Assembly (NCBI GenBank): GCA_016946835.1
Contig: JACVTC010000021.1
Location: 390,001 to 454,000, forward strand
Direction of reading: 5' to 3'
DNA from: Neocallimastix lanati (nom. inval.)
Lineage: Eukaryota; Neocallimastigomycota; Neocallimastigomycetes; Neocallimastigales; Neocallimastigaceae
DNA: 64,000 bases
Numbering within the stretch: position 1 is the stretch's first letter; every line of letters begins with the position of its first letter. Positions 1 to 12,041 of this stretch are shown here, piece by piece. The notes beneath the pieces are model-generated. The model searched no databases, had not been told where the DNA came from, and saw only the letters and a program-made list of their open reading frames with translations. The position numbers and the translations under genes are program-made.

Positions 1-74
1 AATAAATTTATTTATATTATAATTTATATATATATATAATAATTAAAATAAAATAAAAAAAAAAAAAAAAGGAT

Positions 75-112
<38 letters not shown>

Positions 113-1642
113 CTTATAATAGTGATATATTAAATAAAAATAAAAAGTAATTATTTTATAATAAATTTCAAAATAATTTATTTATTTTTTTATTTTTATT
201 TTATTAAATAATTTAAAATAATTTAAAAAAGGATTAATACAAAGTAATTCTTATAATAATTTAAATATTTATTACTTTTTTTCTTTTTTTTCTTTTTTCT
301 TTTTTCTTTTCTTTTCTTTTATTTTTTTTTTTTTTGAATGTGTAAAAAAAAAAAAAAAAAGATAAAATAAAAGGAAAATAAAATTTAATTAAAATAGTAT
401 TGTAATGAAGTAAAATTTCCATTTAAAAAGAAAAAAAGAAGGAAAGAGAGTTTTAAATCATTTAATAAAAAATAAATAAATTAAAATAATATGTAATAGT
501 AGCACTTCTAAAAAAATAAATAAAAAAAGAAATTTCAATCAAAATTAAAATTATAAACAATATAATAAATCACCGATAAAATTAATAATATAAAATTAAT
601 AATTATTATTGCTACACTTAAACATAAAACTTTATTATCAAAAAGTAACATTAAAAGAAAAAAAAAAAAAGTTAAATAATAATAAAAAAAAAGAAAATTA
701 TAAATAAATATATCATATAATTTTATTATCAATATATATATAATAATCAAATAGAAATCTTTTTTATTGGAAGATAAAATAGAAATAATAAAAAATAATA
801 ATATTGAATTAAATGAAATAAAATGTATAAATAATAAAATAAATCATCAATCAAATATTTGTTAATAAAAATAAAAATAAAAATAAAAAAAAAAATATTA
901 ATAATAATTATATATATATAGAAATTTAATACAATATATATCATAAAATTAATCAAAATAAAGTATATATATATTAATTTAATCATAAAATAAAAGTATT
1001 TAATAATATTTTTTTTTAATAAAAAAAAAGTAATAATAATAAAAAGAAATAAAGGACATTCATCAAACAATAAAGGTTTAAAAATAATAAATAATATTAA
1101 TAAAATTAAAAAAATAATAATAATTAAAAATAATAACAGAGAAATAATAATAAAAATAATAAAAATAAAGTATAAAGTATAAGTAAATAAATTAAGAAAT
1201 TAGTAAATCAATTAAAAATCTATATTAATTTAAAAATTGGAAATTTTATTCTATTTATAAAGTATAATAACCCTAGATATACATAAATTATATGAATAAT
1301 ATAAATTAAATATACAATATTTAAAAAGATTTAATTTTTTTTTTTTTATATTTTTTTCTTTAAATTTTTAAATTTAAAAAAAATTGATTTATAAAGGAAA
1401 TTTTAATAAATATAGTAAAAATTGACTATTTTATTACAATAACTAAACTTGAATAGTTTAGGAAATATATTTCATATTTATTAAAATTAAAAGTGTAAAT
1501 CAAATATATTTTAAATTTAAAAAGAATAATATATCTTAAGTTATTTTATATATTTTTTAATAACTTCATATACAAAGAAATTAAATCAAATCAATCTTTA
1601 ATAATTAATTATAAAAAAAAAAAAATAGAATAAATATTAATA
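1..1642. other. AT-rich flank and 5' region of CAF1
   Basis: Almost only A and T, with poly-T and poly-A runs. Open frames here encode only Phe/Ile/Tyr/Leu/Lys strings and are composition artefacts. The last few hundred bases presumably hold the CAF1 promoter and 5' UTR, but no motif stands out from the background. Confidence 0.6.
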
Positions 1643-3123
1643 ATGTCTGACGAAACAAGTTGGATTCAAGATGTATGGTCATATAACTTGGAATCAGAAA
1701 TGAAAATTCTAAGAGAGTTGGTAGAAAGATATCCATATATATCTATGGTTAGTTTTATATTATTATATATAAATACATTATATATTTTATATTTAAAATT
1801 ATTAGTCTAAAAAAAAAAAAATTCACACAAAAGAAAAAATAATGTTAACAATAAAAGAAGCAATAGTTTTATATAAGAAGGGATTTTTAGTAATTTTTTA
1901 TCAGTAATATTAACGACATTTTATTTTGAAATGTAAATAAAATTGTTGTTAAGATTAAAACGTTTCTATTTATATAACAAAAATGTAGTTAAATATTGAA
2001 AAAGTATAAAATGTATTAATAAATTATCAAAGGGATGATAAAAGAAATGTCAATATAATATTATAAAGTTACTTTGTTTTAATAATATTATCTATATAAT
2101 GACATCAAATAATACAGAAAAATAAAAATGGAAGTATTCAAGATATATTAAATATTATTATTATTTAATAAAAATAATAAATAATATTAAGACAAAAATT
2201 AAAAAACAATCAAAATAAAAAAAATAATAATAATAATTCCGTTACATTCAATTTTATTTATTAAAATTTTTATAAATAATAATTTGAATAAAAAAAAAAA
2301 AAAAAAAAAAAAAAATTCATAAAAAGAAGTAATGGTAATTAAATGTATTTGTATTTGTAATTTTAATAATAAAGGATACTGAATTTCCTGGGGTTGTAGC
2401 AAGACCAGTTGGTAACTTTAAATCTACGACAGATTATCACTATCAAACTCTTAGATGTAACGTAGATCTTTTAAAGATTATTCAATTAGGTATAACATTT
2501 GCTGATGAAAATGGAAATTTACCAGAAAATGTTTGTACTTGGCAATTTCATTTTAAATTCAACTTACAGTTAGTATTTTATTCAATCAAAAAAAAAAAAA
2601 ATTTATATATATATACGTAAATTAAAAGATATAATATAAATATAAAATTATAATTATTATATTTTTTTAAAAAAAAGAGAAAAAAAAAAAAAAACTTCAT
2701 TTTAATAATAATCATAATGAAAATAAAAAAATAAAAGTACAAAATAGAATAATATATTTCTTAACAAAGATATAAGATATTGAAAAAAATATAAAAATAA
2801 ATTAAAACAAAGAATTTCATCATTATATATTATTATTATTATTATTATTTTTTTTAAAAAAAAGTACAATAATTATATTAAATTATTTATATTATTATTA
2901 TTAAAAAAATTTTTTTCTTTTTTATTTTCTTATTAGGAATGATATGTATGCACAAGATTCAATAGACTTACTTACAAATTCAGGAATAGATTTTGAAAAA
3001 AATGATAAATATGGAATAGATGTTGAATATTTTGGAGAATTATTAATAAGTTCTGGCTTCGTATTACTTGACGATGTAAAATGGATATCTTTTCATAGGT
3101 AAAGAGAATGATTTAATTTTTTT

Positions 3124-3157
<34 letters not shown>

Positions 3158-3430
3158 AAATTCGTTATATACATATATATTTAAATAAAATTTTATACAA
3201 ATAAGATGATTATATATAAAAAATCAATAAAGATAGAATGAAAAAAAAAAAAAAAAATATTTAAAAGATATATAATTAAAAGTTAATAAAATAGTAATAA
3301 TAAAATAGTTTTTTAAATTTAAATTATTATAAGAAAATAAAAATGATATTAATAATAACGATAATAAAAAAAAAAATAATTAAATGTATTATAACAATAA
3401 TGGAAATAAATAGCTTTTAACGATTATTTA

Positions 3431-3472
<42 letters not shown>

Positions 3473-4361
3473 ATAAAAAATTCAATAATATTATAGTGGA
3501 TATGATTTCTGTTACCTTTTAAAAATACTTACATGTCAAGCACTTCCAGTAGAAGAACGCAGTTTTTTCGAACTATTAAAAATATATTTCCCATGTATAT
3601 ACGATATAAAATATTTAATGAAGAGTTGTAAAAACTTGAAAGGAGGTTTACAAGATGTAGCAGATTTTTTGAAAGTAAATCAAACAAATTATTTATTATT
3701 ATAATAATTATAATATTTTTGTATAATCATTAAAAATACAAATAATCAAAAGTTTTTTTTTTTTAATTTAATTAATAAATATATATATGAAAAATTTATT
3801 AACAATTAATATATTTATTAATTTATTATTAATATATATATTTATATTATTTGTCAATGTATTATTTATTTATATAATATATATTTATTATATTTATTAT
3901 TTTTTATATCTTTTTTTTTTTTTTTTTTTTTTTTTTTTGAAATAAATAAATAAAAAAAAAAAAAGGTTGAACGTGTCGGACCACAACATCAAGCAGGAAG
4001 TGATAGTTTATTAACAAGTAAAACTTTCTTTAAGATGCGACAAACTTTCTTTGAAGATACCATTGATGATACTAAATTCCTTGGTTTCTTATATGGCCTT
4101 TCAAGTCCAAATACACCCTCAACGCATATGAATTCCTTATCCTCAAGTGTTATCTTAAATCTTTTAAATGGTAACGCATCTAGTAGTCCTTCATCCTTAA
4201 ATGGAAGCACATCATATCTTAATCATACCAGTAATTTATTAAATATGGCTTCCATGTCAACAGATTCAGTACAACAAAATTCAATAAATGCCACCTTATC
4301 TTCATCAAATTCCTCCATAAATAATATTGATAATTCACAAATATCTTCAAATAATGTATAA
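1643..4361 (+). CDS. CAF1: CAF1/POP2 (CNOT7/8-like) deadenylase, CCR4-NOT complex
   Basis: Poly(A)-specific 3' exonuclease of the CCR4-NOT complex, which shortens mRNA tails and so triggers decay. Five exons join in phase: 1643-1747, 2375-2568, 2937-3098, 3497-3674 and 3966-4361, giving 344 residues. All four introns are GT-AG. The DEDD catalytic set is complete: Asp36 and Glu38 in DTEFPG, Asp157 in SGYDF and Asp226 in HQAGSD. Spacing matches human CNOT7 with a four-residue offset, which supports the chosen ATG. The RNase D-type fold fills about residues 10-270. The last 70 or so residues are a Ser/Asn-rich tail absent from short animal homologues and probably disordered. Gene identity is nearly certain. 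Exon limits are inferred from sequence. Confidence 0.95.
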
Positions 4362-4543
4362 TGACTTTTTTTTTGATATAAAAAAAAAAGTTTAAAAAAT
4401 TTTTTAAATAAAAATAAATTATAATATATTAAATAATTAATAATAATAAAAATTAAAAAAAAAAAAAAGGAAAAAATAAAAAAAGGAAATGGAAAATTTG
4501 AAAATTGGAAGGAAAAAAGAAGGAAAAGAAAGGAAGGAAAGAC

Positions 4544-4583
<40 letters not shown>

Positions 4584-5928
4584 ATCATTAATTATAAAGA
4601 TTGAAATTAAAATCAAGATAATAGTAATAATAATAATAGAATAGAAAAGAAAAAAAAACTTTTTGATTTATATTTGAATTTGTAATATATAATATATATA
4701 AGTTTGATATTTACTTTATATGCGATTACTGTTTTAAATTATTAACTTTATTATTTAAAGGATTCTTTTTATTCTTTATTTGTATTACCTATTTTTTTTT
4801 TTTTTTTTTTTATTATTTTTTATTATTTTTTATATGTTAAAAAAAAATATAAACTATTATTCATTTTAACATTTACATATATATGTTACTTAATAAGCAA
4901 AAATTAATCAATTTACTTAATTTTTGTTTTAGTTCTTTGAAAAAAAAAAAAAAAAAAAATTGTTGAGAGATTGAGAGAGACCGAATCTATCTATCCAAAA
5001 ATTATATATATATATATATTTATTATTTATTTATTTATATGTGTAATATTTAATATTATTTTCTATTTATTATTTATTTATTTATATGTGTAATATTTAA
5101 TATTATTTTCTATTTATTATTTATTTATTTATTAATAAAAACTCTATTAATTATTTGATTATTCAATTATTTAATTATTTATTATTTATTATTTAATTAT
5201 TTAATTATTTAATATTTATTATTCAATTATTTAATTATTTATCATTTCCAAATATTTCATATATTTCATGTATCATATTGATTAGCAAATTATTTTGAAA
5301 AGAAACCTGACATTTTTGGGAATTTTTTTTATTTTTTCTATTGCATTTAATTTGAATAAAATAAAATAATTAATAAAATTATACTAGTAAAAATTTATTT
5401 TACTATTTACTATTTAATATTTATTAAAAGTATATTTTTGGTATTATTAAAAAAAAAAAAAAAAAAATTTTTTTTTTTTTAAATATTTATTATTAAAAAA
5501 AATCTTTTTTTTTTTTTTCACTAAATGTTTTTTAAGAAGTGAAATTCTAATTTCATTAATATAATAAGAGTAAGTGAAATTTGTAATTTCATTATATAAA
5601 ACTTAAATAATAATAATAGTAATAATTTTTAATTTTATTTTTTATTTTAAGGTTTAAAATTTAAATTCAATTATTATAGTGTTTTATTTATTTTCTATTA
5701 AAATTCAAATATATTAATTAACATTAAATATAAATTGTAGTATTAACTTGTTCATATTCTTTTTTTTTATTCAAATATTTATATTTATAAATTATTACAT
5801 TTTTTATAAATTAATAAATTCGGCTTGTAATATTAAAAATTATAAAAAAGATAACAAAAATATTAATATAATTGTTTTAATATTTTTTTTTTTAAAAAAA
5901 AAAAGAAAAAATAATTATTATAGTAATA
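4362..5928. other. Intergenic AT-rich spacer
   Basis: Holds the CAF1 3' UTR and the MRG15 5' region. A segment near 5030-5130 repeats about 48 bases (tatttatttatttatatgtgtaatatttaatattattttc-like) roughly two and a half times. The rest is poly-A, poly-T and short ATTT repeats. No gene seen. Confidence 0.6.
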
Positions 5929-6695
5929 ATGACATCTCAGACAAGAAGACAGTCAGAAAAAGAAAAAAATAAAAAAAGTGATAAGAAAAAAGACTATTCC
6001 CAATCAGAAAAAGAAGGAACAGGAAAAAGACAAAAACTTAATTCTACCACGAGTAATGCAGAAAGTAGTTCTTCTACTATAAAAAATAATGATTTAGATA
6101 GTGATAAAGTTGTGTTAGATCACCCATTAACGTTTAGTGAAGATGAAAAAGTCTTATGTTTCCATGGACCTTTAATATATGAAGCTAAAGTAATTTATTA
6201 ATTATTAATATTATAATAACATTTTTTTAAAATATATATATATATATTTATTTAAATATTTACATATAACATTTGTAATATAGATTTTTTAAAAATTTTT
6301 TTTAAAAATTTGATTTCATTTTTTTTTATATTAATTAGTAACAATAAAAAAAATAAAAGAAAGAAAGACACAATATAATTTATTAAAAAAAAAAAAAAAA
6401 AAAGAATACTTTATTATTATTATTATTATTATTAATAGTATAATGATTAAAGTATTATTTGAATATAGTACTTTAATCATTTTAAAGGAGATTCAATTTC
6501 AATTATATAAATACAAATTTTCATAAAATTTAATATTTATTAATAACAAAATCAATTTCAAAATTTAATATCCTATGAAATAGAAATTTCTTTCTTTTTT
6601 TTTTTTTTTAAATTTTTTTTTTTTATTCTTATTAATTGTCTAATAATCATACTAAATATAAGAATGTATTAATTGATTTATTAATTTAATCTAAT

Positions 6696-6751
<56 letters not shown>

Positions 6752-7773
6752 CTAAAATAAATGATTCAAAATTTATTAAAATTCAATATATTAATTCTTA
6801 TATATATATATATATATTAATTTAAAAAAATACAAAATAAAAAAAAAAAAATAAAAAAAAATAAATAATTATAATTATAATTATAATTATAATTATAATA
6901 ATTTCTATTTAAATATAGATTTTAAAAGGAGAGCTTTGGGAAAACAAACAAATTGAAAAAGATAATGGACCTCATTATTATGTTCACTATAAAGGATGGA
7001 AACAAACGTAATTTTTTTTTATTATTGTAATTTATTTAATATAAAAATTATTTTTCTAATATACTAATTTGACTAATTGTTATCAATATTCTATATATTT
7101 TCTTTTTTATTTTTTTATTTTATTTTTATTATTATTTTATTTATTATTATTTTTTTTTATAATTATAATCATTATTAATATATATATATATAACTTGATA
7201 TTATCTATTAATGCATAAAATTATCAATATAATGGACTAATCGTCATCTCAACTTAATATAATGTATTTTTCAATTTTAATAAACCATTTTTAAAATTTT
7301 ATCTATTTTATATACTATTATTATACTTCGTTTTTTATATCCATTTCGTTCATTTATTTATCACTAATGCATAAATCAATTTTTGTGTAATGGAATAACT
7401 ATATCTTCTTAATTTATTATCATTTCATTTTTTAATTTACATTTTTCATTATTTATTTATATTTATCAAAATGACAAATATTATTACAATTCTTATTGCT
7501 ACAACTTATCATAATATATATGTGTATATGAATATATATCTTTATATTATTATAATTATTATTATAATTAATATTATTAAATAATTATTCTAAAAGTTGG
7601 GATGAATGGGTACCAGAATCACGCGTATTAAAATATAATGATGTTAATTTAAAAAGGCAATCTGAATTAAAGGCATATGTACAGGCACAAAAAAATTCTA
7701 GAAATCACGAAAAAAAGATTGCAGATACCGGTACCGATAGAGGAAGAAAACGTTTAAGAGAGGTTGAAAAGGT

Positions 7774-7805
<32 letters not shown>

Positions 7806-9902
7806 TTGAATTATTTATATATATATTTATTTAAATCAATAATATATATATATTTAATAAATAATAAATAATTAAGTCTATACTTTTATTGTTATTTAAT
7901 AATTATAAAGATAATTTGATATTTAAAATTTTTATATAATTTCATTTATCATCATTTTTAATAATTATTAAGTAATAATAAATAATATTCTTATTTATTT
8001 ATTTATTTATTGTATACATTTATATATGTATATAATGCAATATTTAATATTATATATTTATATATTTATTATTATTATAATTAATTAATTAATTATTTAT
8101 AATTATAATATGATATAAATCAATTTTCTAATATTAAAACATACGTACAAACAACACTCACATTAACACATGACATTAATATCTAATTGAATAAATGAAT
8201 CAATAAATCATAACAGGAAGAAGAATTTTTAAAAAAACCTGAAATAAAAATAGTTATGCCAGATCTCTTAAAACTTCAATTAATTGATGATTGGGAAAAT
8301 ATTACAAAAGATCAAAAAGTAAGATAAAATAATAATATTTTCAATGGATTAATATGATTCTAATTAATAATTTATAATTTAAATAAATTATTATTATATT
8401 ATTATATTATAAATAATTATAATAATTATTATTAATTATTATTATATTATTATATTATAATTAATTATAATAATTATTATTATTAATTATTATAATTGTT
8501 ATTATTATTAATGAATAATGTATTAATTTTATTTTATTTTATTTTATTTTTTTTTTTTTTTTTTTTTTTTTATATTCTGAAATATTATTATATTACCTTC
8601 ATACCTTTATACCTTTATATCAATATCTATATAATTATAGTTAGTTACGTTACCACGGAAACCAAATGTTGCTGATATTTTAGAAGATTACAAAAAAATA
8701 AAAGTTAATTCTGACAATAATAAGTAAGTAAATATAATGTAATATAATATCTTATAAAATAAAATAAGATAAAATAAAAATAAAAATAAAAATAAAAATA
8801 AAAATAAAAATAAAAATAAAAATAAAAATAAAAATAAAAATAAAAATAAAAATAAAAATAAAAATAAAAATAAAAATAAAAATAAAAATAAAAATAAAAA
8901 TAAAAATAAAAATAAAAATAAAAATAAAAATAAAAATAAAATTAGTAAAGATATAAATTTAAAGTTATATAAAAGTTATTCAAATTAGTTATTATTGTTA
9001 TTATTATTATTAGTAATATAAATATATGTTAATTTATTATTTCTAATATATAATATTTATTATTATTTATTATTATTCATTCTTCATTATTTATTCTTCC
9101 TTATTAGTGCTTCAAATGATGTCATATTAGAAATGTTAAATGGTATTAAGCAATATTTTGATAAGGCCTTAGGTAATATTTTATTATACCATTTTGAAAG
9201 ACAACAATACGTACAAGCTACCAAAGATTACCCCAATAGAGAAATGTCTTCTATCTACGGAGCAGAACATTTATTAAGACTTTTTGGTAATTAAAAAAAA
9301 AAAAAAAAAAAAAAAACAGAAAATATATTTATATATTTTAAATTGAAATATATTAATATATAGTTTATAGATATTAATAATATAATTATGTATGCATGTA
9401 ATGATAAAGAAAATTTCAAAATAATATATTAATTAATTAATTAATTATTTTATTTATTTTATTTATTCATTTATTTTTTAGTTCAATTTCCACAACTTTT
9501 AACACATACCAATATGGATCAAGATTCCATGACCTTATTAAGAGATCAATTTACAGATTTTTTAGAGTAATTAATATATATATATATATATTTAATTATT
9601 AATTGATAAATTAACTAATTATTTTTATTTTTATTTTTATTTTTATTTTTATTTTTATTTTTATTTTTATTTTTATTTTTATTTTTATTTTTATTTTTAT
9701 TTTTATTTTTATTTTTATTTTTATTTTTATTTTTATTTTTATTTTTATTTTTATTTTTATTTTTATTTATTTTTTTTATTTTTTTTTTTTTTAATATTTT
9801 TATTCTATAATAAGATACATGGCAAATAATAAAAAGAAGATATTTCAAATAGAATATGAAAATGCTTCACCTATTTATATTTCATTAGTTAAAGATAGTT
9901 AA
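5929..9902 (+). CDS. EAF3: MRG15/Eaf3-like chromodomain and MRG-domain protein
   Basis: Chromatin reader of the MORF4L/Eaf3/Alp13 family. In fungi it belongs to NuA4 acetyltransferase and Rpd3S deacetylase complexes and binds methylated H3K36. Eight exons join in phase: 5929-6189, 6919-7007, 7597-7771, 8217-8318, 8641-8723, 9108-9286, 9482-9566 and 9815-9902, giving 353 residues. An N-terminal basic, Ser-rich segment (1-65) precedes the chromo-barrel (about 70-140), with HYKGW and WDEWVPESR. A charged linker follows, then the MRG domain (about 185-350) with MPDLLKLQLIDDWE, LPRKPNV and YGAEHLLRLF. Introns 5 and 7 contain long complementary hexamer tracts. Identity rests on both domains in the right order. 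Internal exon edges are supported by unbroken phase. Confidence 0.93.
6442..6481. repeat. Inverted repeat in MRG15 intron 1
   Basis: Perfect 13-base arms aatgattaaagta (6442-6454) and tactttaatcatt (6469-6481), with a 14-base loop. They sit inside intron 1 and could form a hairpin in the pre-mRNA. Confidence 0.7.
8771..8941. repeat. (AAAAAT)n microsatellite in MRG15 intron 5
   Basis: About 28 nearly perfect copies of a six-base unit (five A then T) inside intron 5. It is complementary to the tract in intron 7. Confidence 0.95.
9624..9768. repeat. (ATTTTT)n microsatellite in MRG15 intron 7
   Basis: About 24 nearly perfect copies of a six-base unit (A then five T) inside intron 7, the reverse complement of the intron 5 tract. 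The Asn-Lys repeat frame it opens on the minus strand is an artefact. Confidence 0.95.
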
Positions 9903-10287
9903 AAAATAAAATAAAATAGAAAATAGAAATTAGAAATTATTTTAATTTTATTTTTATCATTTTTTTATCATTATCATTATTATTATTATTTTTTATTTAT
10001 TTATTATTATTATTATTTTTTACAAAAGATATAAAAAAAAAAAAATTATCCTTTAGTTTATCAAATAATTATGATAGATATATATAATAAATGATAAAAA
10101 TAATTTTTTTTTTTCCCTTCATATTAACCAACCATCTACCTCATTTTTATATTTATACATAAAGAAATATTTTTAATCAATCAATTTTTTTTTTTTTTTA
10201 TTGTTTGTTTTCTTTCTTTGTAATCATCATTCTATGAAAAAATACATTTTACACAAAATACAAATCAATTATTATATATAATTAATA

Positions 10288-10324
<37 letters not shown>

Positions 10325-10844
10325 ATAAAAAAATAAAAATAAAAATATAAAAAAAATATTATATATATATACAAAAAAATTAAACAAATAAAAATTAAAT
10401 AGATTATTTATATTTATGTTTAAATTTATATAAGTAAAAGTAAATACATCTCTTTAGATATTTATAAAATTTTTATTAATTTATTTTTTTTTTTTTTTTT
10501 TTTTTTTTGGTTTACAGTTGTTAATAATTTTTATTTTTATTTTTATTTTTTATTTTTATTTTTATTTTTATTTTTTGTTATAATTTTTAATTTTATTTTT
10601 TTTTTTAGTTTTAAATTTAATTTTTAATTTTTAATTTTTTTTTATTGTTATTATTTATCATTAATGTTATTTAAATAAATAAAATACATCAATCAATGTA
10701 TATATAAATATATATTTATATAAAAAAGAATATTAATTTGATTTAGTATTGTTATTATTATTGTTATTATAATTTTTATCATTTTATTTATAAATTTTTT
10801 TATTTTATATATATATATATTATTATTATTATTATTATTATTGG
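9903..10844. other. 3' flank of MRG15, AT-rich
   Basis: Poly-A and poly-T tracts and ATTTTT repeats; no gene seen. MRG15 and the chitin synthase converge across this region and the one up to 12036. Confidence 0.6.
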
Positions 10845-11340
10845 AGTCGTAATTCCAGCTTTTCTTAATTCTGAAGCTGAATATAAGATTTTGGTTTCTT
10901 CATCTAATGGGTTTTTTTTTTATTAATCATTAACCTTTAAGCTTTCATTCTGATGTAGTTTGAAAAAAGATTTTTTAATTCATTTAAATATAAAAATATA
11001 ATCATTATTATTATCTATTTCTAAATTGTTTAATCTTGTATTCTGTAATCTAGAATAATTTAATAACGCTTTGTCCAGTTTGATAAAATCGACTTTTTAA
11101 TCTATTAATCATTTTTGGAAAGCTATCTTAACATTCTTTTTTTAAGTAATTTTGGGAGGATTCCTTAAAAGCTATTTATAATAATGGATTGAACAGTATT
11201 ATCAGATTTAATTTGATTTCTGTTTTCATATCCTTTAATTTATTTATTTATTTTTTTTTTATTTGTTTATCTCTATATATTCGCCATAATCTTATATGTT
11301 ATGAGATGACGCCTTAATGCATCATACCACCTTTCAAAAA
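10845..11340 (-). pseudogene. Decayed coding relic, unrecognised family
   Basis: A pocket of higher sequence complexity between two AT-only stretches. On the minus strand, short protein-like runs appear in changing frames, for example LKSRFYQTGQSVIKLF, KKSFFKLHQNESLKVND and DEETKILYSASELRKAGITT. Stops and frame changes separate them. This pattern suggests an old inactivated gene. I do not recognise the family. It could instead be a gene with several tiny exons, but no clean set of splice sites restores one frame. Confidence 0.4.
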
Positions 11341-12004
11341 AAAAAAAAAAATTTATAATATTATAATGTAAAATTATAAGAAATCTTTATATTTCTTAAC
11401 GATTTATATAATAATAGTTCATACATATACATACATACACACCCAAAAAGAAAAAAAAATAAATAAAAAAAAAAGAAAAAATATTCAAGATACAAAATAT
11501 AATATTTAGATACAAACAGCATCTAATATTTTTGATATAATTAATTTTTTATTAATTTTATAATATGATTATTATTTTTTTTATTTATTTATTATTATTA
11601 GAATTATTTTATTTTTTTTTTTTTAAAAGTAATTTAAATAAATTATTTATTGATAAATAAAAATAGAAAAAAGTCTTATTTTAATAGATATAATAATATT
11701 ATTATAATAGATCGTTAAATGTTAAATAAATATAAAAATAAATAGTATTTTTTTTTTTATTTAGTTTTTTTAAATATATATATATTAATAAATAATGATA
11801 TAAGATAGAATTTATTTAGATTTTAGATGATAAAAATTTTAATAAATTTTTAATAAAATCTTGTCTAATTTGTCAAATTAAAATAATAATATTTATAATA
11901 ATAAAAATATTAATATAATTACTATTAATTGATTATTATTATTATTATTATTATTACTTTATTATTATTATTTTTTTCTTTATCTTTTTTTTTTTTTTTT
12001 TTTT

Positions 12005-12036
<32 letters not shown>
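11341..12036. other. 3' flank of the chitin synthase
   Basis: AT-rich, with poly-T runs directly after the chitin synthase stop codon (minus strand). No gene or motif seen. Confidence 0.6.

Positions 12037-12041
<5 letters not shown>

Noticed and set aside
535-1070. Hydrophobic Ile/Phe/Tyr-rich small proteins
   Set aside because: AT-only sequence yields such frames by chance on either strand; no start context, splice sites or protein-like diversity.
9615-9848. Asn-Lys repeat open frame on the minus strand
   Set aside because: It is the reverse reading of the hexamer array in MRG15 intron 7.
10840-10865. Short match to the small-subunit rRNA core (gtaattccagct)
   Set aside because: Only about 12 bases match and neither flank resembles rRNA.
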